The notes under the pieces: model-generated
Databases searched by the model: none
What the model was told of the DNA's origin: nothing
Seen by the model: only the letters and a program-made list of their open reading frames with translations
NCBI RefSeq assembly: GCF_024166365.1
Contig: NC_064831.1
Coordinates: 82,534,268-82,598,267, forward strand
Direction of reading: 5' to 3'
DNA length: 64,000 bases
Origin: Elephas maximus indicus
Taxonomy: Eukaryota > Chordata > Mammalia > Proboscidea > Elephantidae
Shown: positions 22,165 through 34,764 of the stretch, piece by piece
Position numbering within the stretch: the stretch's first letter is position 1
Layout of the letters: the number at the start of each line of letters is the position of its first letter
Position numbers and translations under genes: made by a program

Positions 22165-23067
22165 TGTGTGGGATTCATCCCCATTTATTTTAAATCTATT
22201 ATATGAAAAGGTACTGACCCATCCTACACAATGTCTACACATTGTAGGTTCTTTTTCCTAACAACAATACGCATTTCATGTCAACCCATTTCTTAGATGC
22301 CCCTGGAACCAGGCAGAGATCACAAGTGTGTGATCAAACAAGATCTAAAACAACATGGAGTGATGGACCCTGTTGAGAACTGCAGAGTCTGTATCCCACC
22401 AAAGGCCTTCAGATTCAGAAACATTTTTAAATGATTTGCTGGCCAAAGAAAATATTTTTGTGGCTGGGATTAAACCTGAACTAAAAGTTTATGATCCATG
22501 ATTTACACTTGAGAGACAGTTGGTCAAAAAATAGATGTATTGCCTTTGAACATGGAGAAAAAGCATTCTCTGAGTAAAGCCTGCCTCATACAGGTGACCA
22601 GAAAGCAGTCATACAAAAAGCCATATGAAATGAGCCAGCAAGAACTCCAAGATGGACAAAGGGCAATGAAAATTAATAAGCACAAACTTCTTGGGAAGCA
22701 AAACTAAGTGTAATAAAAAGCATAAATGAATGAACAAATGATGACAGTTCCTTGGTACAGTCTTCCTTTTCTCCTTACCTGCTATGGGAGCAGAGCACTC
22801 TGGCTTTCAGAACCTGGGAGTAACAGGAGATGAATTTATAAATACACCCACACTTTCTGTGAATCTCAGTAGTTTCAACTCCACATCCCTGGAGAACTGA
22901 CTATAGGAATCCATTAAGATAATGAGCGGTTGGGTGCAGTATATCTGTGCAACATGTGACAAATGTCACCTCATAATCGAATCAGAGATCTTTTGCAAAA
23001 ACTCTGGGGAAAGAGCTATGGCTTCGATTTCTTAACCACCAGAGTGCTAGGCACAGTGCTGAGTACA
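22165..23067. other. Intergenic spacer
   Basis: No gene or recognised repeat family. Confidence 0.35.
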
Positions 23068-23264
23068 CACCCATTGCTGGCGAGTCATTCCGACTCATGG
23101 CAGCCTCATGTGTGTCAGAGTAGAACTGTACTCCATAGAGTTTTCAATGGTTGTAATTTTATGGCAGTAGATAGCCTGACCTTTCTTTCGCAGCACCACT
23201 CGGTAGATTCAAACCACCAACCTTTTGGTTAGTAGCCGAGTGCAAAGCATTTGCACCAGGGACC
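23068..23264 (-). mobile_element. AfroSINE
   Basis: cccattgctggcgagtcatt (tail), tgtgtcagagtagaactgta, head tttgcaccagggacc. Confidence 0.85.
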
Positions 23265-24097
23265 TGCTGGGCACATAAAGGGAAGATGTTTAATAAATAC
23301 ACGTTGGTTGGTGCATGAACTGTGGAAATACAAGTGCTGGGTTAGTACTACCTCCTCCTCCCCTCAAGGAAATAGGTTTGGTGTTTTAACACACCTTCCT
23401 TTGAGGAAGGGAAGGGACATTAAATTAAGACAAAGCCTCTGATTCTTGGTCAAATTATATGTAAGAATAACTGGGGGAAGTGGGGACATTTTACACTTTT
23501 TAAGCTTTTAAGCTTAAACAACTAGAAATACAAATCTACTTTGGTTGTGCCCAAACTGGGGACAGATAGTCCTAGGTGTCAATCTGTTCTTGATTTTCAT
23601 TGTCGATTATTCGAAGGTCTGTTTAAATTGAATTTCTTTACTAAGGCCAGAGAAGCATTACGAAAAGAACCCCTCTGCAGTGATAAGCTGCATTTTCCAA
23701 CCCATGTTGGTGACCACTGTTCACCTGCCCTCCATGAGGCACTCATTTTGGTCTTGAAAACGGATGTCCAGAGATACTACGTCCACTTTCCATTTCAATT
23801 CCAGCTGCAAGGTGATTGAAACCGGCTTCTGTGAGTCTAACACAGATCAATAGGCAAAATGCAAGGTTCTTTCCCTCCAGGCGGTCTCCTCCTCTTCCCA
23901 TCCTCATTCTTCCATTTTCTCTTTGTTCCTTCGCCACCCCAGCCTGGCACTGGCTTAGCCCAGCTATTCCTTTTCATTTCAGGGACCCTCTTCTAGCACA
24001 GTGCCACCTGGTGGCGTCCTTCAGGTATTACAGCAGAACAACAATAGCAGGGAAAAAGCCTTTTTAAATTGAGGGAGAATAAAGACAGCCAGAATTG
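23265..24097. other. Single-copy intergenic DNA
   Basis: No interspersed repeat recognised, and no gene. It leads into the CpG-retaining segment at 24098. Confidence 0.35.
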
Positions 24098-24551
24098 ACG
24101 CCATAAAAGAAATCGAATGACTAACAGACAGCAAAAAATGCTTACTTTTGTGGAACTACCTGTAAATTCACAAGCTGTATGAAAACAGAATAAAGATTGA
24201 TTCTGCCGAGAGTATTTACAAACATCAAAACTATACTCCTGTCCACGTCGCCCCTACAAATGCATTTTATATCGTATTTTTCAGTGGCCTGAAATGACTT
24301 CTGAGTGGTTAACCACTCCACTCCCTAAGGAAGCCCTCGTTTTACCGGCTTCGGAAAGTAAAACTGTAAAATATTTTTCTATTATCTAGCAAATCGCGAC
24401 GAGTCATCAATATAATTGACGTTTAAGAGTTGATCGTTTCAAATGGCTGTGGCCACCTCGGAACGTCGATTCTGCCTGCATACGAAGCGTCTCACTGTCA
24501 CAAAGGCTAGCTGCCACGGTAATACTGGATCTCGGTTGGTATTGTGCCACG
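24098..24551. promoter_or_regulatory. AT-rich segment with many retained CpGs (candidate enhancer or young insertion)
   Basis: About 22 CpG dinucleotides occur in about 454 bp of DNA that is not GC-rich, for example aaatcgcgacgag, ggaacgtcgat and tacgaagcgt, ending with an E-box CACGTG. Bulk mammalian DNA of this composition has far fewer. I see no repeat family here. Either the segment is kept unmethylated by bound factors, or it entered recently and has not decayed. Confidence 0.4.
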
Positions 24552-25112
24552 TGAAGGAAAAGGAATGGAGGGGCAGTTGTCTTCTTTAGTTATGCTTTGG
24601 AAATGCCAACAAAAATGTCTGTTGGGTGTGATTTTTTAATTTCTTTATTATTAACATGTGGGCTGCTTGGTGATTTCCACCCCATCAGTATTTGTGGTCA
24701 ATCCCATTCTAGAAACAGAAAAGTTTTTTTTCCAGCCAGCTTCATCTTTCCCATTGATTTCCTCGCCCAACACACACCCCTAATGGAGCTTGAAATGAGT
24801 GCAGCTTTGCTTTTGTTTTCTCCCTTTGTTGGCACACCTCTGCCCAGAGGCCAGCTGCGGTCCCAAGCCAGCAGCCGCATCTTGCAGAAGGGAGCCGGCC
24901 CCTCCCAGAAGGTGGCAAAGGAAGGAAAGGGAAGGGGGTGGAATGTTTCCCTTTGTGAGGCTTTGAAGCCACAAAAGAATCTCGTCCCTTGAAGTGAGCT
25001 GTGCTACACAAAATATAGCTTTATAAAATACCTAAGAGGGCCAAGGAGTTACTGATTCAGGTAGAAAAGAAGAAAGACAATGCTGAAAATTTGAGAAACC
25101 AAAAAGACCAAA
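24552..25112. other. Single-copy intergenic DNA
   Basis: No recognised repeat. A 131-codon open frame at 24597-24992 has no familiar domains, no splice context and no similarity I know, so it is not annotated as a gene. Confidence 0.35.
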
Positions 25113-25284
25113 CCAGTTGTGGTGGAGTTGATTCAGACTCACAGCGACCCTATAGGGTTTACAAAGCTGTAAATATTTACTGAAACAGGCTACCACATCT
25201 TTCTCCCCTGGAGCAGCTAGTGGGTTCGACCTGCCCACCTTTTGGTTAGCAACCAAGTGCTTAACCGTTGCTCCACCAGGGCTC
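25113..25284 (-). mobile_element. AfroSINE
   Basis: Tail gtggtggagttgattcagac, middle aggctaccacatctttctcc, head ttgctccaccagggctcc. Confidence 0.9.
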
Positions 25285-25589
25285 CTTGAAAATTTGGGAG
25301 GCCCTTATAAAATGCCAAGTAAAGTCCTTTATACCTTAAAACTATAAATAAATGTAACCAAACTTGCCTCAAATGGCCCAAATGGGGATTATTCACACTG
25401 ACAAAAAGAGAAAAGGAAGGACATTGATAAACAAAGTCTTCCATCTTCTCCACTGTCACTGGCTTTCTTTTCTTTTCTGGTCTTTCCCCACACAACCAAA
25501 ACCCACAATCCACAAGAAGAGCTGGACTTCAGCCAGTGGATCCCTCCTATGAGATGTAGAGAGTTGGGCTGATGATCTCATGGGGACAT

Positions 25590-25968
25590 TGTTGTTGTTA
25601 GTTGTCATCAAGTCAGCTCTAACTCATGGTAACCCCACATACAACAGAACAAAACATTGTCCAATCCTGCGCCATCTTCATGATGGTTGGTGTGCTCAAG
25701 TCCATTATTGCAGCCACTGTGTATTTTGAATGCCTTCCAAACTAGGGGCTCATCTTCCAGCACTGTATCAGCCAAGTCTGGTATGAGCCATAGAGTTTTC
25801 ACTGGCTGATTTTCAGAAGTAGATGCCAGGCTTTTCTTTTTAGTCTGTCTTAGTCTAGAAGCTCCCCTGAAACCTGTTCGCCTGGCTGACCCTGCTCGTG
25901 TTTGAAACACTGGTGGCATAGTTTTCAGCATCATAGCAATACACAAGCCACCACAGTACAACAAACTG
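25590..25968 (-). mobile_element. RTE-type nonautonomous element
   Basis: Inverted. Tail ttgttgttgttagttgtcat, body ttttcagaagtagatgccag and gtctgtcttagtctagaagc, other end cagtacaacaaactgacaga. It has the same internal order as the + copy at 55305-55690, including the cttccaaactagg...catcttccagcactg insert lacking in tRNA-Gly-headed copies. Confidence 0.7.
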
Positions 25969-26143
25969 ACAGACAGGGAGGAGTGGGAACAGAGATATCT
26001 CTCATGGGTGTATAGAGAGATACAATAACCCTCTCTGAAGCCTTTCTATCCTTGAGACTCATCTTTTTCCCTTTGGAAGAAAATGAAAATATCAAACTGG
26101 CCTTCCTAATCCCTCTCAGCCTCAAGGTCTGCTATATTGGGAA

Positions 26144-26310
26144 AACCAAAAAAAACAAACCAAACCCTGCCATCAAGTTGATTCCAACTCATAGCAACCC
26201 TATAGAATAGAGTAGAACTGCCCCTATAGGGTTTGCAAGGAATAGCTGGTGGATTCGAACTGCTGACCTCTTGGTTAGCAGCCAAGCTCTTAACCACTGC
26301 ACCATTAGGA
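26144..26310 (-). mobile_element. AfroSINE
   Basis: Tail aaacaaaccaaaccctgcca, middle cctatagggtttgcaaggaa, head taaccactgcaccattagga. Confidence 0.9.
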
Positions 26311-26758
26311 AAAGGCACATGGCATCTCTCTGACTCAGTACCTGAGTAACTGAAATGCTCAAGGAGCATACCCTTATGTGCCCAACCTGCTTCTCAGTGA
26401 TGGCGGATGGCTCAAGGGCACAGCTTCTTCCAGGGTCACTCAGGAAAATTTGCTAAACTGCCTTTGGGCCAAAAGAGCAACCCAGCACACGCCTGTCATA
26501 CCAATGAATTTCCAGAAACCTGAAAAATGGAATGTATTTTCTCCATTGGAAAAAAGTTGTAACTGGGAGCTCTGTTACTGATCAAGAACTTGGGAGCAAA
26601 TCATAGCTATTACCAATAGCATGTTGACATAAAGGCAGGTCCACACTACAAATCTCTATAATCATTGAAAATTGTCAAAACGATCTCCCTGTTGGTAAAC
26701 ATTTACTTTAAGCTTTGGTTATATGTGGGATTCCAAAGTACCATAAATATTTGTATCA

Positions 26759-26800
26759 TACACACACACACACACAAAATAAAATAAAATAAAATATAAC
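26759..26800. repeat. (CA)n then (AAAAT)n simple repeat
   Basis: Nine CA units followed by about four aaaat units, a possible decayed tail. Confidence 0.9.
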
Positions 26801-26939
26801 ACTAGTAGGTCATAAACAGAGTCTTTCCAAATAAATATTAGCTGTAGTAAATGCTAAGGAGCAATAATGCCCTCTTAGAGTTTGGAACAGTTTGAGAGAG
26901 TTTGGATTTTTCAGATCTCTAAAAACCTGTTCAGGGTGC

Positions 26940-27455
26940 ATGCTTACAGCAGGATGAGCTTTCAAAACACGCTGAGTGAACTCAGTCAGTCACAAAAGGA
27001 CAAATATCGCATGATCCCACTTACATCTATCTAGGCTAGGCAAGTGTATAGAGACCAGAGATTATTAGTGGTTACCAGGGGCAGGCAGGAGGGAGGGGGA
27101 AGAAGGACTCATTGTTTAGGGGACACTGAGCTTCTGTTAAGGGTGATGGAAAAATTTAGGTATGTACAAGGGTGATGGAAACCCTGGTGGAGAAGTGGTT
27201 AAGTGCTATGGCTGCTAACCAAAAGGTAGGCAGTTCGAATCCACCAGGCGCTCCTTGGAAACTCTATGGGCAGTTCTACTCTGTCCCAGAGGGTCGCTAT
27301 GAGTCAGAATCAACTCGACGGCAATGGGTTTGTTTGTTTGTTTTTGGCATAAGGGTGATCGTTGAATAGCAAGATACACATAATTAATGCCATTGATCAT
27401 TTAAATGGCAGATGTTTTGTTACATTTTTACCACAATTTAGGAAAAAAAAAAAAG
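26940..27455 (+). mobile_element. LINE-1 3' end with nested SINE
   Basis: gacaaatatcgcatgatccc, gtgtatagagaccagagatt, then after the SINE aaatggcagatgttttgtta and an A12-type tail. Confidence 0.8.
27178..27349 (+). mobile_element. AfroSINE inside L1
   Basis: aaaccctggtggagaagtgg, ccaccaggcgctccttggaa, tail atcaactcgacggcaatggg and a TTTG-rich end. The L1 word aagggtgat flanks both sides. Confidence 0.9.
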
Positions 27456-27712
27456 CTGTTCAGGGAAACAAATTATTTCTTTTTATTTCTCCTTAAGAAA
27501 CTTCCTCCTAGCAAAAGGTTTTTCTAAAATATGTAGTAGTCTCAGAGCCACATCCAAAGCGAGGATTCTTCTTTTCAACGGGAGCTGCGTGGCGTGGGAT
27601 GACTTGAATTCCTCGCCAAGGACTTTATTTATGATGATTTGAAAAGGAGGGAACTCTTGATTAGGATCCTTGTGTTTTTCTACCTCCTCCCTCCGTTTTG
27701 ATGTAGCCTCAG

Positions 27713-28102
27713 TGTGGTAGTTAAAGTTATATGTCAATTTAGCTATGATTCTCAGTGGTTTAGAAGACATTGAATTGGACTGATTGCTCTTCCATAATGT
27801 GATATAATGTAATCACCTCCATGTTGTGATCTGATGTAATCAGCCAATCAGTTAAAAGGGGAATTTCCTTGGGGGTGTGGCCTGCCTCCATTATATAAAT
27901 GGATGTTCCAGCAAGGCTTTCTCCCTCTCACCCCTTTTCATCACCTGACCTCCAGTTCTTGGGACAGCCTACAGATGTCTTTAACCTGCCACATGATCCA
28001 CGGATTTGGGACTTGCCAGTCCCCACATTTGCATGAGCCATTTCGTTGTAAGTCTACATATTTATAGATTTGGTTTTCCTTCTAAAGAACCCAGACTAAG
28101 AC
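27713..28102 (+). mobile_element. ERVL-like 5' LTR
   Basis: Starts tgtggtagttaaagttatat, contains gtggcctgcctccattatat, ends aacccagactaaga. It is followed at 28104-28121 by ctgggtacagggaatggg, which resembles the tRNA-Leu primer site of ERVL/MaLR elements, so this is probably a 5' LTR. Confidence 0.6.
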
Positions 28103-28103
28103 T

Positions 28104-28960
28104 CTGGGTACAGGGAATGGGATCCTTCCTCAAGGGTACCCGGCCTCCCCTTCATCCAAGGGGTTGTAGGTCTATAAACTGGCTCAAGTCTGAGAATGGG
28201 TTGAGGCGTCGTGATTCTCTGTTTTGGCCATTCAACTTAGACTGCCTTTCACTTGACCTAGAATTCTTCTGCTTGTACAGGCCAAGTAGTAGGCTTCCCA
28301 TCTATTTTACTCCTAGGGACACCGTGACTAAGCAGCCAACATCATGAATCCATGCAAGACAGACTTTTCTGATTACTGCTTTGACTCTTGTCTTTTGGTG
28401 ATTAAGTACTGCCACTGGGTGCTTGCTGCCCTGGGATCCAATCACCCCCATTGTAGTTAGGTTCCTCAACTCGGTGGAATGCACTGTAAAATCGGACCTA
28501 CATAGAAGAGCAATCACAGCAGTCTTCAAGGATGCTGGGGCTCCCTTCACACATTTATTGCTTACAGTTGTGGTATAAGGTGGGTCAGTAGGCCCGACAT
28601 GAGAAACCCACTCTAACATTCCGGTTTCCCTAAACCTTTGGATATCTTCTTCTATGGGTATTGCCTGCACAAAATTACCAGCAGCAGAGTTGGAAGCTGC
28701 CTTCTCCTCTCCCTGCCTGTATCTCTCTGACTCACCCCCTTGCTCTGGAAGCTGGGGTTTGGGTGTGACACAGAACAATCAACAGAGGAGCCCAGTTTAG
28801 GTGATGACCAGAAGGGAGCAGGTGAGAAGTTTGTGACAGGGAGGACCTGAAGCAGTCCCGGTGCTTCCAAAGCCAGCAGGGAAAGTTCTGTAGACCGTGT
28901 TTTCCTTCCCTGGAAATTGCAAGAGGAATATTAGGGAAACACTTAAAAAAGATCAAAGGC
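28104..28960 (+). mobile_element. Possible ERVL internal sequence
   Basis: It follows the LTR and primer-like site. No viral domain is recognised in the sense direction. A 158-codon open frame runs on the opposite strand (28302-28778) without familiar motifs, which may be chance. Confidence 0.35.
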
Positions 28961-29254
28961 AGGTCGGAAATTGTTTGCAAAGTCAATTTGACTAAATATA
29001 TGTGTTTATATTGGGTTATGAGAAAGAATTAAACTCTGGCAAAGAAAATCAGTGCAGAGAAAATAGGTATAACAAATTTTAATGACTTTTTCTTGATTAG
29101 AGTTATTTATGATCATTGTAGAAAATTGGTAAAACAGAGAAAAGTATGAAGAAGAAAAATAAAGAGTAACTCAAATGTCACTATCAGAGAGAATCAGTGT
29201 TAATCATTGTACGTATGCAGCCTTTCTATTTTTACATAAATACGAATAAAAGGT

Positions 29255-29440
29255 CCCTATTTAACGAACACTTTATGCTAGCATTCTGAGTACTTTAGAT
29301 ACATTATCTTATTTCATGCTTACTAAACCCCTGTGAGTTAAGTATTATTATCATTCTCATTTAATCCCAAGGAATATGAAATTTAGAGCAATCAGGATCA
29401 CACAAATAGCAACAGGTAAATCAGCGTGATTTCAAAAATC
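29255..29440 (-). repeat. MIR SINE
   Basis: Reverse MIR order: gagtactttagatacattat, gtgagttaagtattattatc, gagcaatcaggatcacacaa. Confidence 0.6.
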
Positions 29441-30152
29441 AGCTCTAAACTGAAACTACACAAAGTGCAGTCCATGGACCAACTCTGGTCTGTGAACCGT
29501 ATGTTACTGGTCCGTGTTGAGATCTCAGTAGATTCACTGAGGACAAGAATTTAGAAACACTGGTAGCAATTTCACGTTGTCGCGGCACCCTATGTGTGTG
29601 ATCAGTGACTCTTTGTGATGAAGAGGTTTTGAGAGCATCCGACGTGAGTTGTGAGTGGTATGATGTGTGCGTGAACTGAACTCTAGTAATGCATTAACAC
29701 CATGTGTTGGTAAAAATCAACTGGAAATTATAAAAAAGAAACGACAAAACCCTGGTCCTTTACCACCAGCAATTTGAGAAGTGATCCTCTAAGTAACTAC
29801 ATCGTCTCCCTAGAGAGATATCAATAAATAAATGTGGCAAAGAAGGGTGCTAAGAAATTGGAAGACACAACAGTATGAAACTCAACTACAGAAACAACTC
29901 TGTTGCCCACAAATCTGGTCATTTTCTGGTCACTGACTTATGGCAGGTTCTTGTTTCACACGATCACCTTAAGGCAAGATTAATGAAGATTTTCGTGCAG
30001 AGCTCCAGATGGGAGAGAGGAAAAACCAAGGATGGTCTTTTCCATTCCCACTGTGGAAGAATCTACCAGTTATCCCCCATATCTGTCCTTGCCTTTTTCC
30101 TTAATAACAGAAGCCCAGAATAAACGTCTGTTTCCTGCTTTCTTTGCAGCTA

Positions 30153-30482
30153 TAGTTGTTGTTACCTGCCATCTAGTCAACCCATAGCTACCCCTACACA
30201 ACAGAACAAAACTGCCCAGTCCTGCGCCATCTCTGTGATCGGTTACAAAACAAACCATTGTGATTCATAGAGTTTTCACTGGTTGATTTCTAAAGAAGGT
30301 TGCTGGGCCTTTCTTCCTAGTCTGTTTTAGTCTGAAAACTCTGTTAAACCTACCCAGCATCATAAGCAATGCACCAGCCTCCTCTGAAAGGTGGGTGACG
30401 GCTGCAACTGAGGTGCACTGGCTGGGAATCAAGCCTAGGTCTCCCACATGGAAAGCAAGGATTTTACCCCTGAACCATTACC
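30153..30482 (-). mobile_element. tRNA-Gly-headed, RTE-tailed SINE
   Basis: On the minus strand it opens with a tRNA-Gly-like head (ggttcaggggtaaaatcctt, B-box-like ggcttgattccc). It continues through the shared body (cagactaaaacagactagga) and ends with the RTE tail ggtaacaacaac. Confidence 0.75.
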
Positions 30483-30589
30483 ACTCCCCCTTTACAGGTA
30501 GGTCTCAAGAAAAGGGTGTAAGCACTATTTGGCAGGAACTTTCTCTTTTCTTCTTCATCTCTTCCTGTATTCTATTGCTTGGGACCTGG

Positions 30590-30795
30590 ACATGATGCAC
30601 CACAAGGAAAGGGCTTTACCTTGGTGGGGAAGAAAGCTGGAAGGAACTGAATCCCTAAGGACTTCGTGGAGCACCATGGCCAAACCAGCCCTAACTGCCT
30701 GTTTGGGGACTTTCACATGAGAGAAATAAACTTCGTCTCAAATAAGCCACTGGAATTTGGAGTTTGCTGTTGCTTGCAGCCAAAGCTAATCCAAA
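30590..30795 (+). mobile_element. Possible LTR 3' end fragment
   Basis: catgagagaaataaacttcg followed by aataagccactggaatttgg resembles the end of an old MaLR/ERV LTR with its AATAAA signal. Confidence 0.35.
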
Positions 30796-31679
30796 CTCAT
30801 GCAGTCAAGAGGCTAAAGCCACCAATCTCCTGATCGCCCTACGGTTTCTCCAGTCTGCTATATAAACTTAACCAGCAGAACTGGAAAGGGAGGATTTACA
30901 ATGACATGGATTCCAACTGGGGCAGGAAAGAGGTGGCAGAGGTTTCCCAAGGGATCGTTTGGCAGGAAATCCACTTGGAGGGCTCTCTCCTTCAACCTTG
31001 TTTTGTGCTAAGATCCTGCCAGGTTAACTTCCTGGGGAGTGAGGCCATGCCTTTGAGGGTGCTCCCATCTGGAGTTTACTTTAGAAATGATAGTTCACCA
31101 AGGTGCTTGTCAAGTTGGTGATAACTGTGGCAAATTCCTGTTGTCACTGGTCACTGGTGGTATGCTGGAGATGGCTCCTATTGGTTGTTAAACACAGCCA
31201 CTGTGAAAAATTAAAGTATATGAGCTTATAATTAAACAAATCATATTAAAATCAAAGCTTATCACTCCCTTATTGTATTTTCTACTTTGTACTATTATCT
31301 ATGTTCTTGAGGTTATTTGCATTTACTTTATACATATGGTAGAAATACTATATCATGTAAGCTTCTGCACATCTCTTTCCAACTCTGCCTTCAGGGATGT
31401 AAAGGTGGTGGCTTGAAATTGGCCTTGGTGAAAACAGGTGTTGATTCGGTTTCTACCACGCTAGACAATGTGGGACCAGAAAAGGAATAAAGGTCCCTAC
31501 TCTCAGGGAGTTTACAATCTCATTGAAACGTGACCAAAAAAAGATGAAATGAAATAGTGTATGTCTGGTCTGGGAGAACAGCACTGAACTAAACCAAGAA
31601 ACAGAAGAGCAAGGATCTGTTCTTAGCTCGGAAACTAGCCCTGGGACTGTCTCTTAGTCTTTTGGTCACAGGTTTTCCC
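30796..31679. other. Intergenic spacer
   Basis: No gene or recognised repeat seen. Confidence 0.3.
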
Positions 31680-31802
31680 ATCTGTCTAGTCCACTAGACT
31701 CCAAGCCCCAGGGGGGCAGGAACTGTACCTTCCTTGTTCATCACTATGTTCCAGCTTTGTAGCATAATCCAGACATGATGAAGGAATACTTGTTGAGCGA
31801 AT
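31680..31802 (+). mobile_element. LINE-2 3' end
   Basis: ctccaagccccaggggggca, actgtaccttccttgttcat and ttgttgagcgaatgg match the L2 end. Confidence 0.65.
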
Positions 31803-32526
31803 GGATGGGCAGGAGCACAAGATTTCTACCAGCCCTTTCAGCTCTGAATGTGGAGGTCCGTGCTGCCCACCGAGGTAAGAGAAGTGACAGAGGACTGAGA
31901 GCCAGAGCTGGTCGGCACAGGCCAGCTTCCTTGGATGCCACACCAGGGGGCAGCCATGCCGGACTCTGGGCAAAGTCGGGCCAGCTAAGCAATCTGATTC
32001 TGAGTGATGGTTTGTGCGGAAGCACTGGTGAGAATCGTAAGAGGCAATCCTTTCTGTTCATCTCTGCTGTCTGATACCTGGCTTCCTGCTTTGGTTCAAA
32101 ACTACCTTAAATCTCAACTGAAAAGCTGGTAAAAAAAAATTTCACCAACAACTGAAACCACCCCCCACGGCTCCACCACCGCCTCCTTCAACTCACTGTG
32201 GAGTTCATTCCCTTATCCCTGCCCAGATTTTGTGCTGATATTCCCAGAAACATTTCCAGCCATTGCCTGGGTATAGGCTTTTTCTGTTTTTGGCTAATAT
32301 ACAATTTTGCTCTTTACAAAAGTTACAAATAGAATGCAAATGTGCCCCTTTACTTTTTCAGATTGTTACTGCTCTGAGTCTGATTTTTAACGGAGAGACG
32401 TTGCATTTGTGAGAACGTTCAAATTTAGTGTAAATTTCAAAAGAAAAGGCAAGTTCTTCAAGTTACTGGAGGTGCAGAAACACAATAGTCTATTCCGACT
32501 ATGATAGGCTACCTCTTTACAGTCTC

Positions 32527-32575
32527 TCCCTGCACACACACACACACACACACGCACGTGTGCACATACACGCAT
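32527..32575. repeat. (CA)n-type purine-pyrimidine repeat
   Basis: cacacacacacacacacaca continuing into cgcacgtgtgcacatacacg, an alternating run able to form Z-DNA. Confidence 0.9.
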
Positions 32576-33004
32576 GCAGAGCTGGGCACAGCTCCTCCTT
32601 CAGAAACCACGAAAAAGGTTAGGCCATTACCACTGTGCAGTTATTTAACATTCTTAATTGCTTTCTGAGAGAGTTGAAGGGTGTGAGATACTAGGTCAGA
32701 ATTTTGGATGAGATAATTATTATTTATTCTTGAGTTAAAAAAAATGGCTGGAACGATTGAAAGGACTAGTCTCTCCAGTGTGAAAGGATGAAAATTGAGA
32801 TTTATGATTACTGTCCCCTAAATGATGAAGGGTGTGCAGTCAGCGAAGGCAGATTTGCTCTGAATTCCAACATACCAGAACTAAAGGGATACAGGTGGAG
32901 TCAAGGTGGTGCCCGTTTACAAATCCATTTAGAATTACCTAACTTGCTGGAGAGGACCTCGAAGACCACATGATCCACGATTGCTGAGGCCCAGGGGAGG
33001 CAGA

Positions 33005-33160
33005 CTGATTTAAAATTCCCTCACTGCCAACTGAGCCATCTCGGGCAATTTAGACTCTCTGAGCCTCAGTTTCTGCATCTGTAAAATGGAAATGCTGGTA
33101 TCTATCCAAAAGCATTGCCAGGAGGTTCAGTGTGCTGTACTTATGTGTGCTCAGTGTCTG
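33005..33160 (+). repeat. MIR SINE
   Basis: ctgagcctcagtttctgcat and ctgtaaaatggaaatgctgg, typical MIR core. Confidence 0.75.
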
Positions 33161-33453
33161 CGCTCCTCCTTCCCCCACCACCTGAATTGTCCTTTCTCCC
33201 TAACCAGCAACTTGGATATGAGTTTTATAACCAATACCGACCTTATTACCCCCAAGGAGTAGTTCAGGTGAAAACCTTGGATAGCTGAGGGTGGGGGTAC
33301 TTTAGTTAGATGTGCAAACAAGAGATACAGTTTTAGGGTTTCTATGAATTGAAACTCTGGGTGAGGGTCCCTACCTCTTGAGGTTGGCAGCAGGAAGAAC
33401 GAGCCAGTATTGGAAATAAGAGGGGGCTGCCTGACTGCTGTGGTGACCTTATT

Positions 33454-33646
33454 AGAGTCCCTGGGGGGGTGCAGAAGGTTAACACATCCAGCTGCTAACT
33501 GAAAGCTGACCCAGAAACACCTCAAAAGAAAGTCTGGCAATCTACTTCCAAAAAATCATCCATTGAAAACTCTGCGGAGCACAGTTCTCCTCTGACACAC
33601 ATGTGGTGGCCATGAGTCTGAACGTACTAGAGGGCAACTGGTAGTA
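33454..33646 (+). mobile_element. AfroSINE
   Basis: agagtccctgggggggtgca, ctggcaatctacttccaaaa, tail catgagtctgaacgtactag. Confidence 0.8.
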
Positions 33647-34651
33647 GAGCCTAATTAGTTGCCTCAATAACTAAACCACTCTATTAATTTGAGTTAAAGT
33701 GTTGATGGGTCATAATGACTTTCAATCTTCTGCCTCTCTCATGGAACTCCTACATTGTAATCTGGACATTCAGTGACAGTCTAAAGAAGTGATTATGGTG
33801 GGACCTTCCAGTTTCTTGGAACGACCAAGGCAAGAAAAATGACTTGTTTAAACAGAGGGGCCAGGGTGGCTGAGCCAAGTGTGTGCCCAAGTGTTGGCTT
33901 ACCTAACATCAGCAGGCCTGACACTTGCTGCCAGTCCAATCATTCTTCCTCTTTCCAGATCCCAGGAACAAACTCATTCATTGAAGACAACTGCATGGGG
34001 CAGTGAATGGCCAAAGATCACTGTAAATGTAGTTGGCCCACAGGGAGTCAGACCTAAGTGCTTCTAGACAGCACTCTTTGGTCAATGACCACAAGAGTTC
34101 CAATCACCCTACAGGTAAAATCCCATCTCAACGACTATTGTTGCAAGGATAACATCAACACTACAAAGCTGGCTCCATTTCCCAGCAGATGTACCTGAGT
34201 GACGTGACTCTCTGGGTCCAGTTACAAGGATTTCTCTGGAAGGGATGGAATTGGTCAACAAAAGGTGCCACTACTTCCGGTCCACTCATAGATACTCTTC
34301 TCACTTCGGTCCAGTGGAGGAAAACTCTGAGCCTGGGAAGGTAACAGAGATCACCTAATAGGAAATGGAAATCGACTCAGTTATAATAGTGCTTGTAGCA
34401 ATGCGGTTTACCTGACCTGGGGTAAATTTGGGATCAGAGCAATGATATCTCCATTCTGTTCTAGATAGTAAGAGTCTGAGACGGAAGAAGAGAGCAGAGG
34501 AGAGAGAGGCTAGCCAAGTCCTTCTGGCTTTTTTGGATGATCTTATTAATCAATTAAAAGCTACTCAGGAGACCATTGCCTGACTGTAGCTCACACCCTG
34601 TGTCATAATTCCACCCTTGTATGGCTACCTTCCTCCTCAACTGTCAGCCAT
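33647..34651. other. Intergenic spacer
   Basis: No gene or recognised repeat seen. Confidence 0.3.
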
Positions 34652-34760
34652 TTGTTACTTGCTATTGAGTTTTTGAGTTGGCTCCAGCTCATGGTGAACT
34701 GCTATATAACGGAACACAATGTTGCCCATTCCTGGGCCATTTTCACGACCCTTGGTATTG
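34652..34760 (-). mobile_element. RTE tail fragment
   Basis: ttgagttggctccagctcat followed by cgga-acacaatgttgcccattcctgggcc, the inverted RTE 3' end. Confidence 0.6.
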
Positions 34761-34764
34761 TGAG

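Noticed and set aside
24597..24992. 131-codon open frame with a hydrophobic start
   Set aside because: It resembles a signal peptide only loosely. No family similarity or exon signals were seen.
32527..32575. CRISPR-like or satellite array
   Set aside because: It is a simple CA-type microsatellite; no spacer-repeat structure occurs anywhere in the window.
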